The notes under the pieces are model-generated. The model was not told the DNA's origin, made no database searches, and saw only the letters and a list, made by a program, of their open reading frames with translations. Shown piece after piece: positions 9,919-20,700 of a stretch of 64,000 bases of DNA. The position numbers and the translations under genes were made by a program. Within the stretch, counting starts at the first letter, position 1, and the number at the start of each line of letters is the position of its first letter. Origin of the DNA: Plasmodiophora brassicae. Its lineage: Eukaryota; Endomyxa: Phytomyxea; Phytomyxea; Plasmodiophorida. The stretch lies in NCBI GenBank assembly GCA_036867785.1, contig CP145412.1, positions 186,001 to 250,000 on the forward strand. The letters are read 5' to 3'.

Positions 9919-12433
9919 ATGGCGGGTGCTGCTGCGAGGATCGCTGTGGCCGCCCTGGCGGTCGTCGCCTGCCTGGCGCTCTGCAGCGACGGCGCTAAAC
10001 GTAGCAAGCGCAGTGTGACGAACAAGTAGGTCGTACGTTGTGTGGATGCGCGCAATCGCGCCCTCTGACATATTGTCTGGTCCCAGGCGGGTGCCGTCCG
10101 CGTCCAACGCCGTCGTTCGTGATGCGGTTGTTCTGCTCGAGCAGGCGCGTATCATGCTGTGCGAAGCGGAGAAGCAACTGAATCTCCCAGGTCGGCGCCT
10201 GCCAATGACTTCCTTCCCGATGTCCAATCTGTACGCCGCTGCTGGGCAATTCCAACGTGTCCCCGAGTTGTTCACCGGGCTCACTATCATCGCGATCGAG
10301 CTACATTCCGTCGTGGTCGACCTGAGTAAGGCGCTGATGTCGCACGACAAGTTCGTGCGGATCTGCTCCGATGCCAATGTGGTGAAAGTCCTTGACGCCC
10401 GCCATAAGATCTTCGAAGAATCGGAACGTATGACCCGGGAGATTGTCGACCTGTCCAGGCGCATGAGCGCCACGCGCGATTCGCATTTCGCCGATGTCCC
10501 CCGGTTGCGATTCTGGAATTCGACCGACGTCCAGGCGCGTGATGTCCTCAACGCTGCCGACGAACTTCAACGTCAGATTGAGCACGACGAGGAGATGCTG
10601 GATACCGTCCGTCTTCGAAACGAGCTGTGGTCGATGGTGTTCCCGGGCATCTTGCGGTATACAGACTCGCTCTCCAAGCTTCTGGTCCACGTGTACTCGC
10701 GTTCCGCGTTGTGTCGCATGGAATGCGGCTCGAACTCCGACACCCTGGAATGGGCGAGCGCATTCATCTCCGGCTTGGAAGATATCCGAGACGCGCTGGA
10801 AACGCAGAACGGCCGGTGCAAATCGGCGGTCGATACCTTGGGTCGCGCCACCAGCAGACTCGACGAGGCGCACCGGACGATTGACCAAATCCGGTACCTG
10901 CTCGTGACGATCCCTGATGAGGAGACGCCCAAGAAGCAGAAGAAGAAGGTCCAGCAACCCGTGAATCATTCGCCTGTGTCGATATCGTCGGTCGACACGG
11001 CTGCTGTCACTGATGATGAAGGGCCGCTTGTTCACGAGGTTCCCTGTGAAGACCACGTGTCCGCTGAAACACGCTTACCTGTTCCCGAGGACGATGGTGA
11101 TGGCGCTCCGTCCGCGTCGTCTCAACAGACCAGCAGGCGCCAGCGTCGTCGGCACGCCGCAAGAAGGCGCTCGCGAGCCGAAAAGGACGTGTCCTGCGCG
11201 CAGGCCACCGATGCTCCTTCTGACAAGCCCTCGTTGGAGTCACCACAGCAGGACCCTGTCCTAAACGTGTCGTCCCGATCGGAACCTGAAACTAAGCCTA
11301 TCGATATGAAGGTTGAGTCGGCAATGTCAAGTCCCAGCGATCCAGAACCGGAACCCCAAACCAGCAGCGCCGTTGTCGACCCGGAGGTGTCAGTGGAGAT
11401 GTCCCAGTCATCAGCGACGTCACGTCCAGGCGATCCAGAGCCGAAACCCGAAACCGCCATCGTCGACGTCGACTCGAAGGTGTCAGCGGAGCTATCCCAG
11501 TTCATGGCCATCGTCACGCGTAAACGTAACGAACATGCTGTCGCCGCCAACGACGCTTTCCGAACTTTGGCGTCCGTCATCAGGACGGTGTTTCCTGATG
11601 CGACCGTCGTCCCGACCGGGTCGTACGCCTATAAGTTGCACCTTTACACGCCGATCAGCGACCTGGACCTGGCCGTGTATCACCCGTCTATTCCGGCCAC
11701 TCGGGGTCTTCCTCTTCTGCAAGAGTGCCTTCTGCGTGAACGTGTCGTCACGGCCGTCACCTACATTCGATCGGCGGCGCCGTTCCTGAAGGTGACAATG
11801 GCGAACCGTACGTTCCCTGTTGACATTGCCTGGAATGCGAAGAACGCCGCCAGGGTGGCATCCATGCTCGACACGGTGAAACAGAACTTCGCCTTCAGCG
11901 TTATCGTCCTGTACGTCAAGTATTACCTGCACTCGCTGGGGCTCAATTCCCCTTTCCATGGGGGAATCGGGTCCTATCTGCTCTACATGCTCGTCATTTT
12001 CCATCTGCAGGTAGGACGACGATCGTGCATCGGCGTTAATAGATGAAGCTGACACGTTGCGCGCTGCAGGCGAACCATGCCGTTTGCTCAGGATCGGCCG
12101 GCGCCTGCCTTCGCTGGTTCTTCGGGTTCTACGGGCGCGAATTCAACGCCGACAGATACTGCATTTCGGTGACAGGCGGCAGTGCGATCATTGACAAGGT
12201 TTGCTTGAGGACACTCTTCGTCCCGGTTCGTGTCACTGATTATTCGTCTACGCGCGCAGACCCGCCTGGAAGGCGTTCCTACGACCGGCCTATGCGTGTT
12301 GGACCCGTTCAACGACAACGTCAACATCGGCCTGACGGCATTCAATTTTCCGGTCATTCGCGCGCGCTTCCATGACCTGTTCGTGGCACTGTCGCGTTCC
12401 CAACCCGCATCGTTGCCGCTGCCGACGGCCTGA
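9919..12433 (+). CDS. Signal-peptide-bearing Trf4/TENT4-like nucleotidyltransferase
   Basis: This is predicted to be a 777-residue non-canonical poly(A)-polymerase-like enzyme in four exons (introns 10026-10086, 12011-12069, 12199-12259), with phases that agree throughout. Exon 1 is essentially a signal peptide: a hydrophobic run ARIAVAALAVVACLALC, then a basic stretch. Residues about 40-330 are helical and unrecognised, followed by an acidic, Ser/Pro-rich linker with repeated D-P-E-P motifs (about 380-500). The Pol-beta-like core starts near 510. It shows PTGSYAYKL, then SDLDLAV (catalytic Asp pair near 560), then FPVDIAWN (third Asp near 615). PAP-associated helices follow: VIVLYVKYYLHSLGLNSPFH and GGIGSYLLYML. 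The tail WFFGFYGREFN then LCVLDPFNDNVNIGLTAFNF matches the Trf4 end. Trf4 enzymes normally act on RNA in the nucleus or cytosol, so a secretory signal is unexpected. Substrate and location are unknown. Confidence 0.82.
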
Positions 12434-13040
12434 CGTCGCAACGCTGACCGGGCCCGTTGACGATCAGAACCTACCCAAATACATGCCTTGCTTTACCACT
12501 AGGGGGATCATCGAAGTTCCGATCGTTGTCGTGCATGAGCCGACCGGAGCGGGTCGTAGTCGAGTTCCGGACGTTCGTGAGGCCAGAACCGTTGCCCGGA
12601 CGTCGTCCACACCGACGCGACCGAGCTTGTACGCGCGCTGCGCGACGCCGTAGTTCGCAATCGCAGTGCAGGATCCGCGTCGCGACTCGCGGGATGATCG
12701 TGGCGTCAGCGGCACGGCGATCTGCGTCGGGGCGGGGGGCGCCCGCCAGGGCTCCAGGTTCAAAATCCAGACCTGGATTGGCAGCGGCTGGCGCGGCGGG
12801 CGTCCTAAAACGGCGCTCCTGCCAGAGCTGGTGGCAAACGGACAGCGTGGCGCGTCAAAGTCCGCAGGGCGCTGCCAGTGCGGCATGGGGGCGGGGCCAC
12901 TGCGCGCTGCGCGCCCCGTGCCTGCCTGGCCCTGGGGTCGCCTATCGGCGCCGCCCATTACCGCAATCGGCGCGCGTGCTGCCACATCTCCGCCCGCATC
13001 ATCATCATCGTCGTCCGTCATCCCGACGCGCGCGGCAGCA
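12434..13040 (+). other. Gap with a possible broken ERI1-like exonuclease scrap
   Basis: About 600 bp without a convincing gene. At 12506-12630 the phrases GIIEVPIVVVHEPTG and, in another frame, RVVVEFRTFVRPE resemble the start of DEDDh exonucleases of the ERI1 type (EIIEFP...VLL...F..YVRP). The aspartate-bearing motif before them is missing and the frame changes between the phrases. If real, it is a degenerate fragment; chance similarity is quite possible. The 379-residue minus-strand open frame over 12464-13603 is a composition shadow. Confidence 0.25.
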
Positions 13041-13485
13041 ATGACGAACTGGGATGACTGCAACCCGAAGCGCATCCTGGGCGCCTCCAGCTGGGTCGGG
13101 CAGCGCGTCGAGATCATCTCGCAGAAGAACCGCGGCCAGGTCGGCATCATCAGTCGAAGGTACGGGTATCGGCGCACCGGTGCGCATGCGGGCACGCGCT
13201 GACTGGTGTTTGCAATACAGTGGGCATGGGTTCTACGCGGTCGAGCTGGAGAACGGGCAGGGCGTGCTGATGAAGCGGGCCGGCGAACTGGAACTGTGCG
13301 GCGGAGGACGCGACGAGGACGCCAAACTCTGGAAGGCGGCGACGATCCTGCTCTGCATCGCCGAGACAAACAAGCAGCGCCGCCAGAAGGCCGCCAAGAA
13401 GCGCGAAATGATGATGATGGCCGCCCAGCAACAAGCCAACGTATCGGCCATGGCCGCCTTCGCCTCGGCGTGCACATCCTCATGA
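13041..13485 (+). CDS. Small KOW/SH3-like protein with helical tail
   Basis: Two exons (13041-13159 and 13221-13485, 61-nt intron) encode about 127 residues. The first half, WVGQRVEIISQKNRGQVGII followed by GHGFYAVELENGQGVLMKRA, has the strand pattern of a KOW or SH3-like barrel: a G-Q-V turn, then a G-x-Y-x-V-E-L strand and a lysine-rich close. Such folds bind RNA or protein. The second half is a basic helix (NKQRRQKAAKKREMMMM) followed by a glutamine and alanine-rich end. The intron splits the barrel with matching phase, which supports the gene model. I do not recognise a named family; the KOW-like call is by pattern only. Confidence 0.6.
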
Positions 13486-13839
13486 CCGTCACCCGCGACG
13501 GTTCGTGACTCCCCGCGAGTTTCACATCTCCTGCCGTTTCCCTTGCATTCATAATCACATTATTAGAACGATTATACATTATTGAATCGTTGCCGTGCGA
13601 CACATTCGATCAGCTGCAGACCCGTGTTGTGCAAAAGAGGCGCGAACTGGATAGCGGGCTGGGAGCGACACCAAAAACCGTCCCGTCGTGCCCGGTCACG
13701 GTGACAGGGCGGCGTCCAGTGCCCTAAATATACAGCTCCGCAGTGCGCACGCGTCAGTCACGGACTGGGCGGGCGGATCGGTTGCAGACTGCGCAGCTGC
13801 TGGGGCGACGGACACGGTGTCGCGGCTCGTCGCTGGGTC
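13486..13839. promoter_or_regulatory. Intergenic region upstream of the HPt gene
   Basis: About 350 bp with no coding signal. An A/T-rich stretch (acattattagaacgattata, about 13556-13575) follows the KOW-like gene. A ctaaatatacag word at about 13723-13734, some 105 bp before the HPt ATG, is the only TATA-like candidate in an otherwise GC-rich segment. Confidence 0.3.
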
Positions 13840-14593
13840 ATGGGATGTACCTCATCGACGCTGACGACAGTGGGGCCGACCGCCGAACCAGACGCCAAGC
13901 AGGGGCGCACGAAGGAAATTGTGGTGACGCGTAATCCTGCGGACGCTGTCGTTCCTCCGCCTAGCCAGCCAGAAGGAGCCACAACGCCGCAGTGCGTTGC
14001 GACACCGGTACGCTCGCGTTTGTCGATTAGTATGCTGTACCGCCCGTACTGTTCCTGCGGTTATTCTGTCTCCAAGGGCGATCGTTCTGGTGAATCTTAC
14101 CGGATCTGCGCAGGCGGGCATGGATCCTGTTATCGACTTGGAGATGGCGTTGCGGCAAGTCTCCGATGACAAGGAGTTCCTGATGGAGTTGCTGAACGAC
14201 ATGGTCGCCGGGAAAGACAAACTGTTCGAGTCGATGAACGAGGCGATCCGGTGCAATGACCCCAAGGTTCGGCCGGGCGTTGACGCACCCTGCCCGTCTG
14301 CGACTTCTTACGGTTGCCTCTAGCAATTTCGAGTAGCGGGACACACCATTAAGGGTGCCGCTCTAAACTTGGGGCTGAAGGCGCTCGGCGCCCAAGCCAA
14401 ATGCATTGAATTGTTCGGGGATGCCGTATTCGTCGGTGCGAACACTGAACCCGTATGCCAATCTCATAACGTGGGATATACGCGTGTCTGAATCGCAATA
14501 CCGTAACAGTTCGCCGAGAAAAGCGTCCTGCTTGTCGCCCAGCTGGACACTGAGTATGATCGAGTACGGGATCTAATCGCGAGAGGCATCTGA
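13840..14593 (+). CDS. Membrane-anchored histidine phosphotransfer (HPt) protein
   Basis: This phosphorelay intermediate passes phosphate from a hybrid histidine kinase to a response regulator. Four exons are supported by phase (13840-14007, 14114-14266, 14324-14425, 14510-14593), giving about 168 residues. The HPt bundle begins with DLEMALRQVSDDKEFLMELL. It carries the phospho-acceptor motif GHTIKGAALNLGLKALGAQA (His at exon 3, canonical H-x-[IL]-K-G-[SA]) and ends VAQLDTEYDRVRDLI, a typical last helix. The N-terminus MGCTSS fits dual acylation: glycine-2 myristoylation and cysteine-3 palmitoylation. An unstructured Thr/Pro-rich linker of about 50 residues joins it to the bundle. HPt proteins are usually soluble shuttles, so an acylated form would confine relay to a membrane. 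The HPt call is firm; the lipid anchor is inferred from the motif alone. Confidence 0.8.
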
Positions 14594-14735
14594 CGTTCGG
14601 TGTCGCTTCGAGTTTCCCGTTCGCCGCAGTCTCCTGTAATAGAATAATGGCGTTGCCTAACCGCATTCAACCGTGACGTAACCGCTGATAGATGGTCCTC
14701 GTTAGTGTATTGCGCGGGATCGATGGTACTGCCGC

Positions 14736-17700
14736 ATGTATTCAGTTATCAAAGGCGGCCGACCGGCCCAGGTCGTGTCGGCGGAGGCCATGTCGCAGGC
14801 CGAGGGGCACACGACCAGTGGCCCGGACCTTCCCGACGAGAAGCCGGGCCCAGACGTCAACGAGGAGGGGGCGCACGACTCCGACTCGTTCGTCGACGAG
14901 CAGGTCGCCTCGAAACGGTGTCGTGCGTTATAGGCGGGGGTGCCTAACGCGAACACCCCATAGGTCGCGTACGATGATACTCCAGCCAACATTGCCATTA
15001 GCAAGACGTCCGACGAGGAAGGAGGCGAGGATAATCGCGCAAAGGCGAAGAAGATCGGATTGGGCGCCGCAGAAGGTACCATCAACCGTAACTCAAACAA
15101 CGGCAGCGTCTTACTGCCGAGCGATGCAGACGCCGATAAAGATGCCGGGCATGCTGCTGCATCGCCCATCGAAGAGATGGTGACGTTCGCCGGCGAAGAT
15201 CGCGACACGAATGAACGCCGGCAGGCCGCGTTCAGCTTCGCCCACTTCTCGACCGAGGAGGAGTCGCAGTTCGCCATCGTCAAGATGAAGCGGAATTACG
15301 GTCAGTGCCTGTTTCCGTCTGGCGTCGCGTGTGCACCATGTTCTAATCCGCTGTACAGGCATACACGCGGTCCTGAGCCTTCTGCATTCCGGCGATCACA
15401 TCTGCCAGCGTTACGCGGCCCTGTGCCTGGGGAACATTGCCGCCCACCCCGAGCTGAGGAAGGACCTCGTCAAGAACAATATCCTGGAGCAGATGATCCC
15501 GATCGCGATCAGCAAGACGGACATCGACCTGGACACCCAAAGGCAGGTTTGCGAGCGTGAGACGACTGGCCCGGAGACCGCTGGGGGCGAGAGGCGGCTC
15601 TTGGGCCAGTCTTTCACAAGGACGCCCCGCCGCTGACTATGGACCGTCCAGATACGCGATCATGGCGGTTGCGAACCTCGCGGCCGAGTACGACACCCAT
15701 AAGCTGCTGATGAAGCACCTGCCGTCGATCCTGGACCTGGTCGACTCGCCGGATCGCGACCTGCACGAGTGCGCCGTCCTGACCGTCCAGAACGTGTCGT
15801 CGAACAAGAAGCTGACCAAGAAGCTCAAGCTGATCATCGGTCCGCTCGTCAACATGATCGCCAACCCGCTGATGGACGTCGAATCCATCACACACGCCGT
15901 TTCCGCCCTACGAGGCCTCACCTCCGACGACAACCTGAAACTCGAGCTTCTCAGGCTGAACGCGCTGAAGGTACGCGCGACGCGTTGTCGCGGCAGCGTC
16001 CGGGCGCCTGACGCTAGCGCAGGAACTGGTGAACCTGGTCGACACGATCGACCGCGCCGAGTTGCTGGTGGAGATCGCGGCGACGATTTCCGGCATGGCG
16101 AACCTGATCGAGACGCACGCCGACATGCTGCAGCCGTCGGCGATCAACGCGATCATGGTGCTGGCGCTGATGGACCTGAACCCGCAGGTCCAGATGCATG
16201 CGGCCAACACGCTGGCGTCGCTGGCGTCGAACCCGGACTCGCACCCGAACATCGTGTACGCCAACGGGATCGACAACCTCGTGCACCTGTCGATGAACCG
16301 GGACCCGAAGGTGCGCCAGGGCGCCACGCGCGCCCTGGCGAACCTGTCGTCCAACCGCGCCTACCAAGGCGACATGATCCATGCCGGGTGCCTCGACGTC
16401 ATCACGGCCGCCCTGCGGGACAACGACGACGCGTCCCTGTTCTTCTCGACGATCATGTGCGCCATCATCTCGGAGAACACGGATTACCACCCGTACATCT
16501 GCGTCAAGGCGATCCTCCAGCCGCTGGCGCTGCTGGTCCGTTGGTGTCGTCCTCCCCCGAGAGCACCACCGCTAACTGTGGCCCCCGCGTGTGTGTGTGT
16601 GTGTAGATTACGTCGGGCGACACGTCGCAGGCGGAGCTGATCCGGTACGCGATCCTGTCGCTGTCGAACCTGGCGGCGAACATCCACAGCCACGGGCTGA
16701 TCATGGACGAGATCCAGATGCAGCTGACTGCGTTCTTCGAGCTGGCCAGCTCGAAGGACGCCGAGGTCCAGCGCTACTTCGCCATGCTGCTGTCGAACCT
16801 GGCGACCAACGAGACGCTACATGAGTTCCTGAGCAGCAGGGCCTGCTTCCAGGTACGGCTGCGTTTATCGTACGCGTAGCATGCTCAGGGTGTCGTGCGG
16901 CGCCAGGCGGTGCAGAACATACTCAATGCGGATTCGATGACGACGGTCCTGTCGGCGCTGTCGTTCATCTCGACAATGCTGCGGGACAACGCGACGCGCG
17001 AGTGCTTCGCGGGCGTGTCGCTGAAGCAGATCATCGACATTGCGGAGAAGTGGCCCGACGTGCCGTACCAGATCGCCGTCGCCAGCGTCCTCGGCAACGT
17101 CAGCAAGTCGACGAAGGTGGGCCGGACCCTTGTGTTCTGCTTCCCATCTGATAACGGGTGTCCGGTCCAGGTTCGCAACGAGTACAAATGGTACCGGTAC
17201 CTGCGGCTCGTCGAGCACTTCCTCGAGCAGGAGTCGCTGGACGTGCAGCAGGAGGCCCTGCACATCCTCGTGAACCTGTGCGACAGCGAGGAGGTCCAGC
17301 GCAGCATGATCGGCATGCGCCTGCTCGAGTACACGATGAAGGCGGTCCGCAAAGGTGTGGCGGCGGCGCGCGATCAGCGCATCCGTCCTGAGTGTTCGGC
17401 CAGGAACCATGGAGGAGCAGAGCCTGGGCCTGCACATCCTGGCCCGGCTGTGCGCCGGCATCCCCGAGATCCTCGAGGACCTCAAGCGCAACCGCATCAT
17501 CCAGATCGTCGCCCCGTTCGTGCGTTCACCCCACATCGCCTTCCGCAAGTACGCCTTCAATGGCCTCGGTTCGGCCCCGCCTCACCCTATCGTCCACCTG
17601 CCACCCGCTAACGACACCATACCATCTAGGATCGTTCGCCAGCCACGAACACATGCCTGTGGACCTGATGGACGTCAACCTCGTCAAGTCGTTCCTCAGC

Positions 17701-20700
17701 CTGGCTGAAGGCACGCAGGGCGATCTGGGTACCCTGTGCGCGTCCATTTCCGCTATCGTCGTAATGGCTGACCTATGTGTCGCCAGAGGAGCGCCGCGAA
17801 TGCATGTACGCGCTGGCGAACGTGGCGTTTCATTTGGTCAACCATGAGCACCTGGGCGATGCGGGCCCGTTCATATTCCGGGGCCTGCCGGCGTTCGTCG
17901 AGACGGGCGACGTCGAGGTCCTGCAGCACGCGTCGCTCCTCATGTGCAACATCGTCGCTACCATGTACACGAACGCCATGTTCGCCGTCCAGGCCGTCAT
18001 GGAGGTCTTCATTGCCGTCGCCAGGTGAACGTTGTCGTGTTCGTCATCGTGATATGCTCGTCCATGACTCCCGTTCAGGTGTCCTGATAAGACAGCCAAG
18101 ATCCAGGCGCTGAGCGCCTTGTGCACGCTGGCCATGCACGAGCACAACATCAAGTACATGCTGCAGGCGGGCGTCACCGAGTTCGTCCTGAACGAAGGGC
18201 TCGAGTGGCGCAAACGTGACGTTTCCAGCACTCGACAGGCGTAGGCGCTGTTGAAACGCGCTCTCTGTGTCTGGGGTCTGACGTCCGTGCCCCCTCGTCA
18301 GGGCGACGCTCCTGTCCGGGCTGACAACGTACGACGTCTGCGTCAAGGAATTCGGCGAGGCGCGTGGCGTCCTCGTCCTGGTCAACATGCTGGACCATTC
18401 GGATGTCACGGTTAGCGACAGAGACCTACATTGGTAGGAATACGACTTATGACGCTATGACGCCTGCGGGTAGGTGCGACGACTCGTCACGCGAACGTTC
18501 GCCAACTTCTCGTACTACCCGCAGTACCGCCAGTACATCGTCCGGGACGGCGTATTCCCGCTGCTGAAGTGCCTGAACGATTCCGATCGGGAGATCCGCC
18601 ACGCCGGTACCAATTAACGTCGTCGTCGTCGCCGCCACTCTGTGTGACCCGAATAACAGCGGCCTGGGCCATCGGCCACGTCCTTTCCTGGAAGGACGTG
18701 CAGCTGAAGATCGCGAGGGCCAGCGACGAGGACATCTACGCGCAGCTGATCGAATCCGCCGACGTCGACGTGCAGCTGGCGTGCGTCTGGGCGCTGGCGA
18801 ACCTTCACCATGAGGTGCGCGTTTGTTCGTCCGACGCTGCACAGTGCGCGCCCCGTAACCCTCTGCGGCCAGGCAGCGCCGCTGGGCTCGAACAACAACG
18901 ATATCCACCGGCTGGACAACCCGAGCGACGAGCTCCTGCAGAAGCTGTCCAAGACGGCGCTGTCGAAGCGGGTCGACTCGCGCATCTCCAAGTACGCCAT
19001 CATCGCCATCTGCAATTACACATCGGTGGGGAACACGGGCGGGCGTTCGACGTTTGTGCTGGTTGCTAACGTCAGGGCGCCAGGTGCCGCGCTACCACTT
19101 CACGATCCTTCGGAACTGCGGCGAGGTGATCAAGCGCGTGTTCGAGCTGGCGATGCGTAACGACCCCGAGATACGGTACTGCCTGGCGCTGATGCTGGCG
19201 AACCTGTCCGGCAACCTGGAGAACCACGAGTTCATCGCCACCAACGTCGAGATGGGGCGCCTGTCCATCCTGGTCGGCTGCGACGACGAGGAGACGCAAG
19301 GGCACGCGATCGCCACCGTGTCCGGCCTGGCCATCTCGGAGCGCAACGCGAAGCGCATCGTCGAGAGCGGGTTGCTCATCCCGCAAATGTCCCGCGAATG
19401 CAATTCGCCACATGCCTCCGTTGTGGTACGCCCGCGGCTCCTCGTCAGACGACGCGGCTCGTCTGATGGTTTCGCAGCGGTCGGTGGCGGCGGCGTTCCT
19501 GAACCTTGCACAGCATGAGTGCATCCTGGAGACGCTTATTGAACAGGACCTGGTCGCCGGGCTCCTGTCGCTGCTGAAGAGTCCACAAGGTTCGTCCCGG
19601 TCGATGTACGTCCGTCTGTTCATGACGGTTTGCGCCTAGCCGACACACAACTTCCCGCGGCTCGAACGATGAACATCGCGATATCGGTGCCGTCCGGCGT
19701 ACAGGCCCTGCTGAAACTCGACCTGAACGTCATCTCGAGAACGCTGTGGAACGCGGTCGCCAACGGGACCGAGAAGGTCGAACCACGTTCGTCGTGCGAG
19801 CTTCGCGTGGTGGCTCATGTGGGGTCCGTCTGTAGGTGTCAGCGCAAGTGATTCGCGTCCTGGCGCTATTGTCAACGACCGACGGTGCGGAGGCGGTCCT
19901 CGTCAACGAGCAAGGCATTGCGGGGCTGATCGCGTGCGCCAAGCTTCGTGCCAAAGCGTCCAAGTACGGCTGCGTCGTTCCGGTTGCTGGTTGTCGCGCT
20001 TCTGACGCCGCCCTAGCGACGACACCAACTGTGAATTCCATTCGGCGGTCATGATCAGGAAGCTGTGCTCGCTGAAGGACACCGTCCCGATGATGGTGCG
20101 CCTGGGCGCCATTGACGGTACGGGACCTGCGGTGAACGCCGTTCGCTGGCTGACCGCACACAGCGCTGCTCGCCCTGGGCGAATCGGTGACCGGCAGCCA
20201 GGGCGTCCAGGAGCTGGCGATCACGTCGCTGGAGGACCTGCTCGACCACACGTCCGGCCTGGACGTCGCGCTGAACCACCCGCAGGTGATCGACACGCTC
20301 ATGAAGCTCCTCGTCTCCGATAAGGTGGCCATTTGGCACGTCCTTCGCCCCCCTGGTCTGACGACTGAAGCTCACAGGCCGCCGTCCAGCGCCATGCGCT
20401 CGGGTGCATCGTCCGGCTGTCGTTCCACGAGGACTGGACGGTCCGGTTCCGGTCGCGCGGCGGCGTTAAGCTCGTCTACAAGAGCGCGCGGCACAAGGCG
20501 TACCCGATTCGCGCGTTCGCCGCCTGGACCATGTCCGTCCTGTCGTCCTACCGGTACGTCGAACGCTCGTCGTGTCACGTGCCGTAACCTAACACGCCGT
20601 CGGCCAGCGTGTTCTTCGAAGAGCTGAACTCGGAACGCTCGCTGAAGACGCTGCTGTACCTGGCGGACCACGACCCGGAAGACGCCCGGATCACGTTGCA

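Noticed and set aside
10040-12046. cGAS/OAS-type immune nucleotidyltransferase
   Set aside because: The C-terminal half follows the Trf4 PAP-associated pattern (long K-x-Y-L helix, GG-x-G/S-SY-x-L, late LCV-x-DP); no cGAS zinc thumb or OAS features are seen.
12464-13603. 379-codon minus-strand frame opposite the KOW-like gene
   Set aside because: Arg/Pro-rich with an Asp run from a cat repeat; the plus strand has a spliced model with consistent phases.
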